Source of the DNA: Vespula vulgaris
Lineage: Eukaryota > Arthropoda > Insecta > Hymenoptera > Vespidae
Length of the DNA stretch: 64,000 nt
Direction: 5' to 3'
Assembly: GCF_905475345.1 (NCBI RefSeq)
Contig: NC_066600.1
Location: 4,246,001-4,310,000 of the forward strand
Of the stretch, positions 12,991 to 26,699 are shown piece after piece. Each line of letters opens with the position of its first letter. Within the stretch, counting starts at the first letter, position 1. Position numbers and translations under genes: made by a program. Below the pieces are notes generated by a model. It was not told the origin of the DNA and ran no database searches. It saw nothing but the letters and a program-made list of their open reading frames with translations.

Positions 12991-13659
12991 TATACTTGGT
13001 AAAGAGTACAAAATGAGATACGAAATATCTATATTACGCAATTGTTATTCTACTTTTAATTAATTTATATTACATATCTGAGCTAAATATTTATCAACAG
13101 ATCTAATTACTTAGTTTTATAATATAATTCGCAATAAATCGAATAGTACCTATTCCAAATAGACTGAAAAAAATTTAATATGGTTTGGTGAGTGGGTCAA
13201 ATCCACTTCGTAGAAAAATCTATCATAAAGACCACTCCCGATCTTGCGATATTAAAAACTATAAAGAACATTCGACGGAAGAGACCACTTCGTCGCGCTG
13301 ACTTTCGTCACATCCGGTATATATCTACCTATATAGATGTAATGCCAGTGTGGTTTTCCCGAGCGTGGGAGAATAACCGCGAGGTAGCAATTTTCCAATA
13401 TATCCGTCGAGTTCTCCTCAAAGGGGTCTTGCAAGCCTCTCTCTCTCACCCTCTCTCTCCTCTCTCTATCTATCCTTTCTCATATGTTTCTCGTAGAAAC
13501 GACAGACAACTCCTTCACTTCTTGGCCCTCGTCTTCCTCGAAGATTCGCACGAATGTTGCCGTCTTTTCGAAGTCACCTGCGAGAAATCGAAATCCAGTT
13601 TTGCCCTCAATCCAATGCGCGCACGAGAAAGAGAGAGAAAAAGAAAGAACGAAAGAGAA

Positions 13660-13661
<2 letters not shown>

Positions 13662-13709
<48 letters not shown>
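13662..13709. repeat. (TA)n microsatellite, 48 bp
   Basis: Perfect AT alternation sandwiched between purine-rich blocks (GA-rich on both sides). It produces isoleucine/tyrosine ORFs in several frames, which are not genes. Confidence 0.96.
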
Positions 13710-13715
<6 letters not shown>

Positions 13716-16663
13716 AAGAGAGAGAGAGGGAGAGAGTAAAGTGAAGTAGATAGTAGAGTGGTGGTTGGTAGTAAGAGTTGAGAGGGAGGGTGGTTGCACG
13801 TGCACCTACATATGAATTCGTTGCTCGAAGCTTCGAACGTATAAGCGAACCTTGGTGAATGGGGTGAGTGAGCTTGCGGAGAGAATAAGATAGGATAGGA
13901 AAAGAGGAGAATGCCCGAACGCTATAAAATGAATCCTTTCGATAAAACCGTTCTTCCATTTTTCTTTTGATCAGTGACTTCGCAGACAATCGCCGAGGAG
14001 CGCGCGAACGTACGCGTATATTTTTCCGATCTCCTCTCGCGAGTACGCGCTGCGATTCGCACCGCAATCACACACTCTCATGTCTGTATGTGTATATGTG
14101 TATACATGTATATGTGTGTAGGTGTATGTGTGTATATGTGTGTATATGTGCACTCGATTCGAACACGCTCGGGAAACTGCCTTCCGAGAAGGAACTTTAT
14201 GATCGGATGGAATTTTTTTTCTCTCTCTTTCTCTTTCTCTTTCTCTATCTATCTATCTATCTCTCTCTCTCTCCCTTTCTGTCTCTTCTTTCCTTCTTTC
14301 CACTAGTCCAGCGACTTGCCATCGAAAACCAACGTCGCCGTTCATGTTTTACGAGTTTCGCTGAACGTTCTCTCGTATAATGCCATAACGTCGACCGATC
14401 GACGAAACTTCGAAAATTCCACAATTTATGAAAGTTTTTGTTTCTCCTCCTTTGTGCCATTGTTTTCCATCCTGTTTACCCTTAATGTTGGTACACGTTA
14501 CGTGCTTTGTAATATCGCTCGTTATTCGTGAAACTCACGTAAAACGTATTTTCGGAAATTTTTCTTTGTTTATATCTTTTTTTCTTTTTTTTTCTTTTTC
14601 AATTTTTTCTGTTCCGTTTCGACGTTATTGGAAGATATAATTGACCTATGACGTTGGCTATTAATTTTTTTTTTTTACGAGAGAGAAATGTGATTTTTAT
14701 TAAACTGGAAAAGGAAGTACGGCGAACAAAGTTTTGCAAATATTTGCGGAATACAGTTTAGTAAATAAATTCGTAAGATTCTTTTGAAATAAGAAGTTAA
14801 AGATTATTGTGTGTGTATATATGTAAGAATAGAAATAAAATATATAGAGTCTTTGCGAGTCTGTCTAATGACGACAATAATAGGGGAGGAAAGCTAAATT
14901 ATTGGGTAGCATTGTGACAGGCACCTCCCGGGCGTTACAGAATACACTTCGAGCATTGTTTTCTCCTGATAGCTAATGCTTTATGTTTGAGACAGTGGCA
15001 AATCGTGGCGAAAAGTTTACCGCCGGTTCTCTCTCTCTTTCTCTTTCTCTCTCTATGGACAGACTTCAGGGAGAATGAATACGTTTCATGGGTTTTAGTA
15101 ATTAACTGGTCCTGTGTATAATAGCCATCTCGAAAATTTACAATACCCATTTGTTTCGTTGAATTAAAGTGATTTATCGTTTTTTAATAATTTCATTGAT
15201 ATTCGAGAAACAGAAACACAATTGATTTTTTTTTTCTTCTTTTTCATCTTCTCGAGTAATATCAGAAAAAAATTATTATTTAGATTATATATTTATCAAT
15301 GTATAGAATTATATTTGTAGGGGAACTTTAGCATTCGTATAGAGTGGAGAAATGGAAAATATTATACATATTGTATTGTACGAATACTTATGTAAATGAT
15401 ATAACAATAGTTAGTTTGTTAAGTAAAGGTTGGAGTCTTTGTGCGAAATTTAATTAAGAAATTCAGAAAAAGATGTACGAATGCTAAAATTAATTGATCA
15501 ATATTTAAAATTGAACAATAAAAAAATGTTATCTTGACAATTTCTATCGTCGAATGAGTTACTTGCCAATAAACTATTTTCTTAAATTTCTGCTTTCAAC
15601 TTCTTTCAATATTATAGTTTATATTATGAGGACAAAAAGTAGTAATTCTTTTGTACCAATCATTTAAATCTTTGAGCAAGTTCTTATATCTGTCAATTCT
15701 TATATCTGACAAGACGTGTTGCGAAGAAACGAGAAATTTAAAGTCATTGATAATTAAGATGTTTACAGAAAAAAAAAAAAAATAAGAAAAGAAAATTAAG
15801 CAAAAAACAAAAAGAAGAAAAAGGAAGGTGAAAACTTTCTCTCGTTAATGGAAAAGATATACAAGAGAAAAGTAGAGTGAATTTTCTTTTACATAATTTT
15901 CGAGCGTGGGACAGAACTCGCGCGACACTTCTCAAGAATCTAATCAGACTTCTGAATAAATAAAAGTTATAGAGAGAATAATGTAAATAGGTAATACAAT
16001 GAAAACTATAAATATTCATGGATTTCATGAAAAATGATTTATTATTTCATTTTTGTGTATCCGCGTTCAAAATATAATTTAGCTTAAACCTTGATAATTG
16101 TTAATACAATTTATAAATTCGACTAGCCATTCTTCGTTCTAAAAGTCGTTTGAATTTTGCATAAGCACCGCGAGTTATTTCAATTAAAAGAGAATCGGTC
16201 GACGATACCGAGGACGAACAATAAAATCATTCGAAATAACCCCGGAAAATTTTAGCGAGTCGAACCATTGGCGAGCGGTGCCTATTTAAATTTGCGGATA
16301 GCGTGGGTCACGCTCTCGCGTCCGGCCAATACGTCGTTCAGCGAGAACGAATTTGTCCGCGTGAAATACTTTTAAAGCGGCGCAAATTAGCTATGCCGTA
16401 AAAACGTCGCAATCGAATAGTACGTAAAATTCGAGTAATTCGTTTATGCGCGTAAAGCGAATTGCCGAAGCGTTCCGCTGGTAAATATAATACTTTTATG
16501 CACGATGGACGACCAAGAGACATTTTTCAACATGGAACCTATTTTAAACGTTACTAAAATGGCAGCATTAGTGAAAATCCTGAAAAACGATATTATACAG
16601 AGTGGGACATTTTAATGGGGACACACATACATACTTACGTATGTATTTCGTGTTGTTTATTAA

Positions 16664-16881
16664 CACATTCGAGAGCGGTAACGTAGTCCTACTACGTCAG
16701 TTCATTTCAAAATCCTGTAGCTGAGAGACGCGAAAACGTAGTCCTACGTCATTTCACCCATTACATTATAATCGTATTTAAATAGCACAACCAACTCTCT
16801 CGTCCTCAACTATAGACGTTTGAAAATTGTACGTGGCTTTTAGGTAGTGGACTCGCTCTAAAATCGCCGACTTCGAATGTG
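16664..16881. mobile_element. piggyBac-type MITE, 218 bp, flanked by TTAA
   Basis: The element begins CACATTCGAGAGCGG and ends with the inverse, CGACTTCGAATGTG, giving a 9-bp perfect terminal inverted repeat (CACATTCGA) that decays inward. Both sides carry TTAA (16660-16663 and 16882-16885), the target-site duplication of the piggyBac superfamily. Inside there are two copies of the near-palindromic motif acgtagtcctac (16681 and 16736). No open reading frame is present, so this is a non-autonomous miniature element. The call rests on terminal structure only. Confidence 0.8.
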
Positions 16882-18974
16882 TTAATAAATGAAATATGTT
16901 TCTATGTATATGTGTATGTGTTCAAACATATATATATATATATCGCGTGCGCGCATGCGTCTGTGTACATATATAAATAGATATATGGATAATGATATAA
17001 AAATATATAGATGATGTGATTTCATTATTCCATATTTATTAAATTCGTCAATATGTATTTATATTATACCTTTTTAACATTTTTTCATTCTAATTAAATT
17101 TATGTGAAAACATTATCACTTAACACTTCGAATTACAATTATCTTCAACTTTCGTACTCGGTCAAGTGTAATTTGATTTTTTCAACTTTTAATATCTCAT
17201 ATTCACGTACACATACCTTATTGATTTATTTTATTAACAACATGAAATGTCACGTCAGAGGTGACCTCAAAATGTAAAAGGCTAAATGATTTATTTCATC
17301 ATAGGATGTATGTAATACTTATATACTTGTATATATTTATATGTACGCAACACACACACACTCACACACAGAGTGTATGTAAATGATTGACAAAAAAATA
17401 ATTGCACGATTAATTTCGTAAAATCGTTTTATTTCCTCTGGGAAACATAAAGTCCGAAATTTTCAACGAATTGGCACTCCCGTGATATCCATTTGGATCG
17501 CGTACTTTATTAGCGTTCTTGGATTGAAGCGAAAAGAATCTTTCGTGGTACGTCCTGGGCGTTCTTCGTTCAGTGGAAATATGAATTTCATATTTTACGA
17601 TAATACCGTCGGATGTTCTCAAGGTAAACGAATCTCTTCACGGAGAAGTTTTCGCAGAGTTACTCGGGAAAAATCGTAGCTGCATGTCGATTTTCTCCAA
17701 TGCTATAGTTCTCCCCTCTTTTTTTCTTCGTGATATCGATTTTTCTGCGATCCCAATGGATAAGAGTTACCCAAGGGATACGAAGGAATGAGTGCGAGAT
17801 CAAACGTGGGTGTGGAATCAAATTTTTAATCAAATTGCTGTGCTTGGTTAATAGTAGCAAAAGTAAAGTAACAAAAAAGAAAAGTAGAAAAAGAAAGAAG
17901 AGAGAATACAATTTCTCTTTTTCTCTCTCTCTCTCTTTCTCTTTCAAAAAAAAAAAGAAAGAAAGAAAGAAAGAAAGAAAAATCGATACACTTTAAAAAG
18001 AAATGACATTCGACCTAATAATAAAAATCGTTTCTTTTATAAAGAATAAAACTGCTAATAATCAAGTTACACGTATCTCCATGCGATTTTCACCATCGAA
18101 AAGTTTTTCCATTCGAGCGTACGCGAGATACTTGAATTTGAAAAGAGCATCGTTGTTCTCGTACTCGATCTAAAAGTGCTCTTAAGCTTCAAAAATTCGT
18201 TCTCCCAGTAGAACCTTCGAAACGAGGCGTTACCAAATCGAACAATCGTTATCCTCACGAACGATAGTCGTCGGTCTTTTTTTGTGTTTCTTTTTCTTTT
18301 TTACGGACTCGTGTTCGTTCGTTTCGTCATAATAAAAAGTGAAAATCGGTTAAAATAGAATATAAAAGAGAAAAAAGCGAGTAAACGGTGGCAGTGAGAA
18401 AAGTCAGTGTTGTCGAAGCGACTTTAAAACGACGATTCACTTGGTATTGCGTGCATGTTAAAATAGTAGGTAAATGTACGATAGAGTTTCCATTAGTTCG
18501 GCGAATCGTGCTATTCTTTGATATCGAAAAATGTATGGGTTGAGTCCTTTCGTCCTATGGTATATGAGAGGGTGGCAAGGAGGAAGGAAGGTGGTAAAAA
18601 AATCCATTTCCATCGTTCGAAACGGATTGGCTTGTCCGTGCTCTTTCGTGCGAGAAGTACCATATCGTAGAGATACTATCGATTCTAAGCTAGACTCAAT
18701 CCGATCCCGATAGTACTACGTCGATATAACTGGGATTCGATTAATCGTACTATCGTAACGCGAATCGGCTCTTTATCGTTGCCCTTGGCAAAATCTATGG
18801 GAGTTTATAATCATATCCTTTAGTTTGCATACCTTCTAATGTCTCGTATCTAAGTGAACGTACTACAATAGATACGGATCGATCGTTAGAATGATTAAAG
18901 AGAATATAGATAGCAATAATGCTTAATTAACTCTAATAGAACAGAGTTTATCGTATAATAGATGGTAACTAATG

Positions 18975-19023
<49 letters not shown>

Positions 19024-20110
19024 ATAAAAAGTATATAGTTGACACGTTTCGTAAATTTATACATTAGAAATATTATAATAGAATTTTAAAAAATAAATGA
19101 TTTGTAATATCATTTAATTGATAGGAATTAAGAAAAAATAATAGTAGAATGTAATAAGATTGCAATTCGATTATAAGAACTGGAAAAAGAATTTTGCGCG
19201 TAATAAATTAAAAGTAAAGTTATAGAGATTATAATATTAATTTTCTTTTTTGTTAATGCCTTTTAATGAAAATGTAACGATCGAATTAAATTACCGATAA
19301 TTATAATATTTATTGAAATAAGGATCGAATAAAAATAAAAATTGAATCATTTTATACGTCTTAATATTATAGAGATAAAAGAATTTGATTAAACATAAAT
19401 TTGTAATTACTAATTTATCATAATGAGCATAAAAGATTCTTGTTTACGTTTCAGTTTCTTAATGAATTAAAATTTTACATTCGGTTTATAAAACTTTATA
19501 AATATAAATATTTGAAGTAAAACAAAATTAATAATTTAATTTAGAAAACTTGGAGAAATCAAAAATATCAATTTCTATATATTTTAAAATATATGAATTA
19601 ATTTAAAATTAAGATATCAATATCAACATAAAATGTAAAAACATTGAATTTATTATAGCATATAAATAAAAGAGAATATTCGTTGTTACTCTGTTTGATT
19701 ATTCCTCGGTATAATATTCATATAATTCTCGGTAGATCGTAATACTATAAAGAGAAGAGGATCCACTCAACACTGTTTGCCTATTACGTTCAAGTATACA
19801 TACACATGTGTGTGTATGTGTGTATATATATGCACGTAACTCATGTGTCATCGCAAACGAGAAGAGCTAGAAGTGATGTTAGTGGGACTTGCTTTTTCCA
19901 TCATCTTCTAAGAGTACCAATGGAGTTACGTACGCATAAGTTTGTACGGTACCGTGCGAAACAGTTAACCTAACAGGTTTCTCAGTGCCGCTCGAATATT
20001 GGATAAGTTCCGTAGCAAGGTAGAAAATGGCGAGGGATTACAGTGTTTACCACCCTAACCGAGGAGACTCTGCTACCGGCAGGGATTGTTGGCAAGATTT
20101 AAGAGCATGT

Positions 20111-20168
<58 letters not shown>

Positions 20169-20269
20169 TAGATAGAGACAGAGACAAAGATTGAACTAAT
20201 ATATAGAGTGATATATCCACAAGTGACAACGAGCAAGAATGATTGATAATAATTTTCATTATGTTTCAG

Positions 20270-20403
20270 CTTTACCAGAAGGTAAACCCTTTATTGTATC
20301 TGATCGGGAACGTTACGATCTTGGGGATACTCTACGAGCAAATTGTAGTTTACCAGCATCGAGGCCAACCGCTCGTCTGTCATTTGCTCTCAATAACATA
20401 CCG
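20270..20403 (+). CDS. Beat-family protein, third exon (Ig domain 2, N-terminal half)
   Basis: Two bases completing a Ser codon plus 44 codons. It reads LPEGKPFIVSDRERYDLGD, then LRANCSLPASRPTARLSFAL, then NNIP, covering the start of the second Ig-like domain. The first cysteine is at residue 140 (RANCSLPASRP); the position usually taken by the core tryptophan is phenylalanine (LSFALNN). N139 (NCS) is a possible glycosylation site. The acceptor is atgtttcag at 20261-20269 and the donor gtaaga at 20404; the exon leaves in phase 0. The LPEG.P linker, the Y.xGDxLxANC block and SRPxAxLSF are as expected after the first Ig domain of Beat proteins. Frame and phase agree with both neighbours. Confidence 0.94.
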
Positions 20404-21650
20404 GTAAGAAATACAGTATGATACATTATAAGTTTTTTCTTTGCTTGATTTAAGTTATGACAAAGTTATCGTATGCCTGGAAGTATGATTGATTTTTCCT
20501 CTCGATAAAAGTTCTATTTTTTTTCCCTTTTTTCTCTACCTTCTTTTCTTTCCTCTTTCCTTTCCTGTTTCAAGTAATTAATAGAAACTATAACGAAGTA
20601 ATGATGTCGTAATATATAAGATATACCTAATAAACGAGCTAATATAAGTTAAAGAAGATTAGGAAGAGGGAAGTTTTCCCTTTTGCTATAGTAACACGAC
20701 TTAAGTTGTTCGAAACTCGTACAACTTCGATACCTACTTCTTCTTTCTTTTTCTTCTTCTTTCTTTCTTTTTTTTTTTTTTCATTGGCCGAAATGAAGTA
20801 TGAAAATCTGTTCCCCTTTTTGAAATTCGGTTAGTAGGACGAGCGAGAATGGAAGGTAAAAGAGGGAAAACGAGGATTCCACGGAGATTGATTCGTTCGC
20901 AGATGAATGCTCTCGCGTGATTCTCGCGTTCTATCTGCTTCCTCTCGTTCTAAACGTGAGATCTTCTTCTTCGTTACCGTTCGATTATCGATTTTCGATA
21001 AGCGAGAGTGTAATATTTCGAAAGCGAAAGAACATTAATCTTGATCGTTCCGTCTGAAATGTCCGGTTTACATAGTAACCAAATTTAGAATTCTTACATA
21101 GTGATGTGAATAAATTTTCTTCGGTGTTACGCTCAAAAAAAGTAAATTACGAGATTTAATATAATTTATTTTCTCGTCAACGTGATATAATCAAATTAAT
21201 TGTAACGTTAGTGTTGACGAATTGAGGTTTTAATACGATTAACATAAACGATGAAATTTTGTATTATATATATATACATCATTCACATAATATACATATA
21301 TATATATAAATAGGAATATATACATATTTATAATATATATAATATATATTTAATAGGAACATATATATGTATATTATATATATAATGAACCTATAAAGAT
21401 ATTTTTTTATGGCATAACAATGTTTATAAAGGAAAAGACTTTGAAGAGTAGAGTGACATCCGCTCGAAAACTCTCTTACGTAAGTTTTACTGTTTCCTGA
21501 GTGGAATCTAAGCGTGTTGCCGGCAGCAATGCATTACCCATAATCCCGGAGGATGATGCCATAGGATCTCATTATCCGATACGACCAAACGGTGAGCGTA
21601 ATTCCCTCCGGTGTTTGCTCGTTCTCGCGAAACCGAAATCTTTTTTCTTC

Positions 21651-21722
21651 TTTTTCCTCCTCCTCCTCCTCCTCCTCCTCCTCTTCTTCTTCTTCTTCTT
21701 CTTCGTCTTCGTCTTCTTCTTT
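21651..21722. repeat. (CCT)n/(CTT)n trinucleotide tract
   Basis: Runs of CCT followed by CTT and CTTCGT units. It yields proline-, serine-, leucine- or arginine/glycine-rich ORFs in different frames on both strands; none is a credible protein. Confidence 0.93.
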
Positions 21723-22798
21723 CCTTGCTTCGACGATGTTGGGAAGTTCGCATTTTAATAGGAATTACATCGAAATTTACTTTCCAAAGGCGATCGAACG
21801 CGAGAACTGCTGACGTTCGAGAAACTTTGAAATGACTCATGATAAAGGAGTAACATCCAGATCTTTCTTTCTTTCTTTCCTTCTTTCTTTCTTCTTTTTC
21901 TTCCTCCTCTTTTTCCTCTTTTCATAAAAAAAAAGAATAGGGGGGAAAAAACACTTCGTTGCAGTTTCATTATACTTCTTTGACCGAATGCTGGAAAACG
22001 AGGGCGTACCACGCGTCTCGCGTTATAGGACTCGAGAGGGAATCGAGAAAAAAAGTATGAAATGCTTGGAAGAGGGAGATGCAAGGAGAAGGGTGGAAAG
22101 TGGGGTGGAAGGGAAAGGAGGAGGGAGACATAAAAAAGATCCACCCCTCATCCACCCCTGACATTCTTTCGTGGTTGGCCGACGGCTGACGGAGAAAATT
22201 AGAGCCCCGTCTCGTTCGCGTTCGCGCGTGCGCATGTTTTTTCTCTGTAAGGTTTATGTAGAACGAGAAAGGGGTAGGAGAAATTGCTGGATGGTGAGAG
22301 GTGAGAGGGAGAAGGTGAGTGCGATACGGGGAAGAGGGTACGAGAAAGAACGTCTGAAAGTCCCTAAGCGAAATCCGTCGAATTTGTAACGTACCTTTTC
22401 TCGTTGGAGAAACGAAACGACTCCTTCTATCTATCGTTCTCATCGCGTTTTCTTACGCCTTGAAAACGATTCGAAATCAAATTTTGTCTTCCCTCTACTC
22501 TTCCGAATCCCACGGGTGGAATTCACTTCGAAAATGTTCACTTATCTTTTTGTCCGTGTATTCGAACTCGTTTCTCGAACTAAGTTTCGTATTTTCCTCA
22601 CGATTTATATTTTCTTTTTTTTGTTTTCTTTTTTGTTATTTCTTTTTCTTTTTTTTTTTTTTGGTTTCTGCCATTTACATAAGCGATGAGCATTTAACTT
22701 GTTTTACTTTTTTTCTTTCCACCTTTTTTCCTTTTTTTATCTGAATTTTTTTATAAAATGATCAATCTTAGAAATTGATACGTTGTATCTATATATGC

Positions 22799-22801
<3 letters not shown>

Positions 22802-22860
<59 letters not shown>
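22802..22860. repeat. (CT)n microsatellite, about 59 bp
   Basis: Perfect CT dinucleotides ending at 'gcgtatg'. No coding potential. Confidence 0.96.
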
Positions 22861-22862
<2 letters not shown>

Positions 22863-24548
22863 GTATGTATTTTTTTGTAGGTAGATAGATAGAGATAAAT
22901 ATCGATTGTAAACAAGAGAAAACAAACAGATATGCATGTGATTTTATATAAATGAATAATATAATGAATGAAAGTATATAATTAAAAAAAATATATGAGA
23001 TACGAAAATGTAATAAAGATAATGTGACAGTAATTAATTATCTTGTTTTGACATTGGTTCATGATTGTTCCATTCACGCCATCATTACAACGTTCGTTTT
23101 TATATTGGATCATTTATTATATTACATTTATTATTACGTGCTAGGAAAAAGATAAAAGTGCAAGTATTAATTATGGGATACACAAACGTTGAATATACGA
23201 TTAAACGAATAGAAATATAATTGAGAACATATATAAAATAGATATAATATAATCAAGGAATAAAGAGAAATATATAAGCGAGAATAGAATGTATGTAGAT
23301 TATACTTGTTAACCAAAAATACAGTAGAGATACATTACGATACGAGTATGCTTTTCGGTCACAGTGGTTTGCTGTTTGATCAGCTATACGCGTTGTACTT
23401 AATTGAGAAACAATACCGATACCGAATTGTACATGAATTATGTGAATATACGTAGATAATTAAATGTATTTAACAATAACGATTATCATGGCGAATAATC
23501 TAACGATTTTCTCCAATAATAAGATACGAGATCGTCGCGCTTTACGGGATTTTCTTCGCAAGGATTATCTCTTGAGTAGTTGGATAAAAGTTTTTTCGAA
23601 ACATACCTGAAAAGAAATTTCATATGGCGGATTTACCTTTTTATCCGTCTCGTAGAAAGATTTGAAAGCTCTTTGTTTCTCTGAGGTTACTTCATAAAGA
23701 GATTTAGAATAAAAAAGACAAAGGATCAAATCCGAGACAAAGTGTAGGAAAGAATCATTTTACGGTAGAGTAAATGTCAAACGAAGTGAGATCAAATTGA
23801 ATCGAATGGACGTATTTACGAAACGTTAATAAATTTCGAATTGATACGATCCGAACGATCGGACTTATATAGAACGTTGTAAAGAAAAAGATCATTTCGT
23901 TTTTATCGTTATTACATTGTTGTACGGTAGTAAACGAATACGGTCATGCGCAAGCCGTCGTTTTTCTTGTCGATAATATGTGTTAAAGTCGTCGAAGTAT
24001 CGAACTCCGAAGTATCGAAACGAAGAATGAGAAGAAGAAAGAGAAACGACGTATCTTTTTGAAAGAGAAAACGAGTTATAGTATTTCGATACGATCGATG
24101 ACATCTTCTCGTTGCCACTAACGTTTCTTTTCTATTGGCAACGATTCGAATCACGCATGTGTGTGTATGTATGTGTGTGTATATTTCTTATCGAGAAAGG
24201 CTATAAGGCAAATATAACGCGAATATGAAAGATGGCAGATGAATTTCTTCGTCCTTTATTTCCTTACTCTCTTAGATCTACCTACACTCCTCTCAACCAA
24301 CCCAAGCCATCTTTCCTTCGATCATCTATATTCCCAGTCCATCCATTTGTGTCTCGCGTAAAGTATTGTACTCGAAGAGTGCTTCTACGGCCGAAAAAGG
24401 GTACGGAAATATGTGCGTTTTTCAATAATGGACGGGACGGGATTTATTGTCCAGACAGAAGATTTATTGCGGTTAACATTCGCACCTTTTCCTGGAATCC
24501 ATTCGACCATATCTAACTTATATTTTTGACGATACTTCGACATTATCT

Positions 24549-24560
24549 ATAATAATAATA

Positions 24561-24593
<33 letters not shown>
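24549..24593. repeat. (TAA)n trinucleotide microsatellite
   Basis: About 15 TAA units with one TAG interruption near 24562, reading as poly-tyrosine on the minus strand. It is a simple repeat. Confidence 0.93.
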
Positions 24594-24595
<2 letters not shown>

Positions 24596-25763
24596 GAAAA
24601 AAAGAAGTAGAGAGACAAGGAAAAAAAATTGGTCTTCCCCGTCCGTAGTTTTGAGTTTTTATTTCAGGATATATACTTTTCTTAACTTTGATTCTGTCTT
24701 GATATTTCGTAAGAGTGAAGTTAAGCTTCAAAAGATATTTCGCTCGTTAAATTTTCTATCCAACGACAAGTACGTTTATTTCTTTTATTATTCTTACGAG
24801 TTCTCCCCATAATTTCTGACTTTATGGTGAGACGATATAAAAGTTGGATTTAAGGAACATACGAAGAGGTAAGGGAAAGGGATAAGAATAGAAAGGGAGG
24901 TTTTATAACGCGCGGTTGTAACCTTGCTCGCTCGATTAACTCACGATTCCTGATTTTACTTGAAACGCGAAAGGCAGATCGAAATTGCATGCGCGTGAGA
25001 AGAAACGTAAAAACTTTATTGGGCCGTAAGTCACAGTCTTCTTTTCGTTCGTGCAAGGTACGTAATGTAACTGACCGTAGTGGCGACGATGATGGTGGTA
25101 GCGTGGCGGTGGTGGTGTAATGTTAGTGGTAGGATAGTGTAGTAATGTAGTATGGTGGTGATGGTGATGATGGTGGTGGTAGTAGTGATGGTGTGGTGTG
25201 GTTAGTTGTTCTTGTATACGTACTTACAACTTTCCTCCTAGTCCTTCTGTGACCCTCGCGTATTTTCTTTCCTTTGTTGGCCGAGTGGACCGTGTGCGTC
25301 GTCGGTATTGTTCTCGGGCTCTCGTGAAATATTGTACTCGTTCCGTAACTGTAGAAGCAAAATTCACGAGAGGAGTGGAAGAGAGAAAGAGAGGGAGTGA
25401 GAAAGAGAGAGAGGAAGGGAAAGGAACGCATACGATACTATAGTACGTTTCAACAGAATCGTTTTATACCCGTTGAAAACGACCGTCTTACCATGTTGCG
25501 CACTTTCGTGAGTTGATATGTTATCTCGAAGAAGAATTGAATTTAAACGCTAAGAAATACATACCTCCAAGTTAATTTGATTTGAGTACAGTAGATTCTC
25601 GGTATAACACGAGGAAATACATGACACGTTACGTAAATCCGTCTAATACGAGTCGCACGTGTTATACAATTTTCATATCATTGTATTTCTTCCTTCAAAC
25701 GATGCAACTTTCTCCCGTGACAGATATATTTCTGTATCACATTAAAAACAATAGAGATATTAA

Positions 25764-26016
25764 ATGTTTGTCACTCTAACTGGCAGTAATACCATGAAAT
25801 TGTATCGTTTTAATTTTTTTTTTTTTCATTTTCTTTACTTGTTATCGTTCCTTATATTTCTATTTAATATCTACGCAACATTTATAAATATTTTCACTGA
25901 TAAACAAACTATCCGATAAAAAATTATGCAGCATCTTTCCTTGGCAAGTTTAAATTTTCGAAATATGTTCAAAGTTAGCTGGCAAACATGGTATTAAATT
26001 CTTAGAATGATAAGGG
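25764..26016. mobile_element. Candidate piggyBac-type MITE, about 253 bp, flanked by TTAA
   Basis: TTAA occurs at 25760-25763 and 26017-26020. Reading inward from each TTAA, the two ends share a degenerate inverted repeat of about 35 bp: the left has TTGTCACTC and then AATACCATG; the right, read as reverse complement, has TTATCATTC and then AATACCATG, at nearly the same spacing (24 versus 21 bases after TTAA). There is no internal ORF. The ends are diverged, so this is an old copy. The call is weaker than for 16664-16881 because the outermost bases do not match. Confidence 0.55.
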
Positions 26017-26519
26017 TTAAGCTAGACTAATTAGATGGGACACCTGTATACCGTGTTATACGAGCTCTTTTTCTTTTCTTTCATTTTCTTCCCCCCTTTT
26101 TTTCCTTTTAACCAATTATACGAACACAAGTTACAATTTTTGCACGGTATGTTATATCAAGATCTGTGTTGTACTATCAAGAATACGTGTCTATGCAAGG
26201 TGTATAAAAAGATGAAAAATCCTTTCTTGGTAATTGCTGAAAACAATTTAATTGCAAGCAATAGTGGAGAACAAACGTTTGCGCTCGCGCAAAGCAATGA
26301 ACGAAGCAAGAGATCCGCAGAGAGGTGGATCCGGAAGTATAATGATTCAATTCGAGTGGGATCCACATTGAATAGCGAGCGGTTGCAAACGCGTGTTTAT
26401 CTCTCGCGAAGTACAATGACGTTGCGAAACGTTTCTACGAATCAATTGCCGCATCAACGAAGCGCGATTTGCAGTGCGATGAAACGATGTTCTAATTAAT
26501 AATACACAAGCCTGCGAGT

Positions 26520-26651
26520 GTAATTAGTATTTGTAATTACTAATCTCATGATAACGAATACGTTTTCTACTTTGAATAATATACCTGGGACAAATAACTT
26601 TTGTTACAAACTCATTTATTTAATATCTTCTCTCGCACTATCTCCCTTTTT

Positions 26652-26699
<48 letters not shown>

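Noticed and set aside
13480..14067. 195-codon ORF on the minus strand
   Set aside because: The centre is translation of (TA)n and (GA)n repeats. The flanks show no similarity I recognise.
21532..21592. Possible extra exon (reads as NALPIIPEDDAIGSHYPIRP) before gtgagc
   Set aside because: The open frame needs phase-1 entry and exit, but the junction between the exons at 20403 and 53099 is phase 0. The upstream cag also lacks a pyrimidine tract.
26035..26499. 154-codon + strand ORF
   Set aside because: It has a T-rich, Phe-rich start and overlaps repeat-derived flanks. No domain or splice context supports it.
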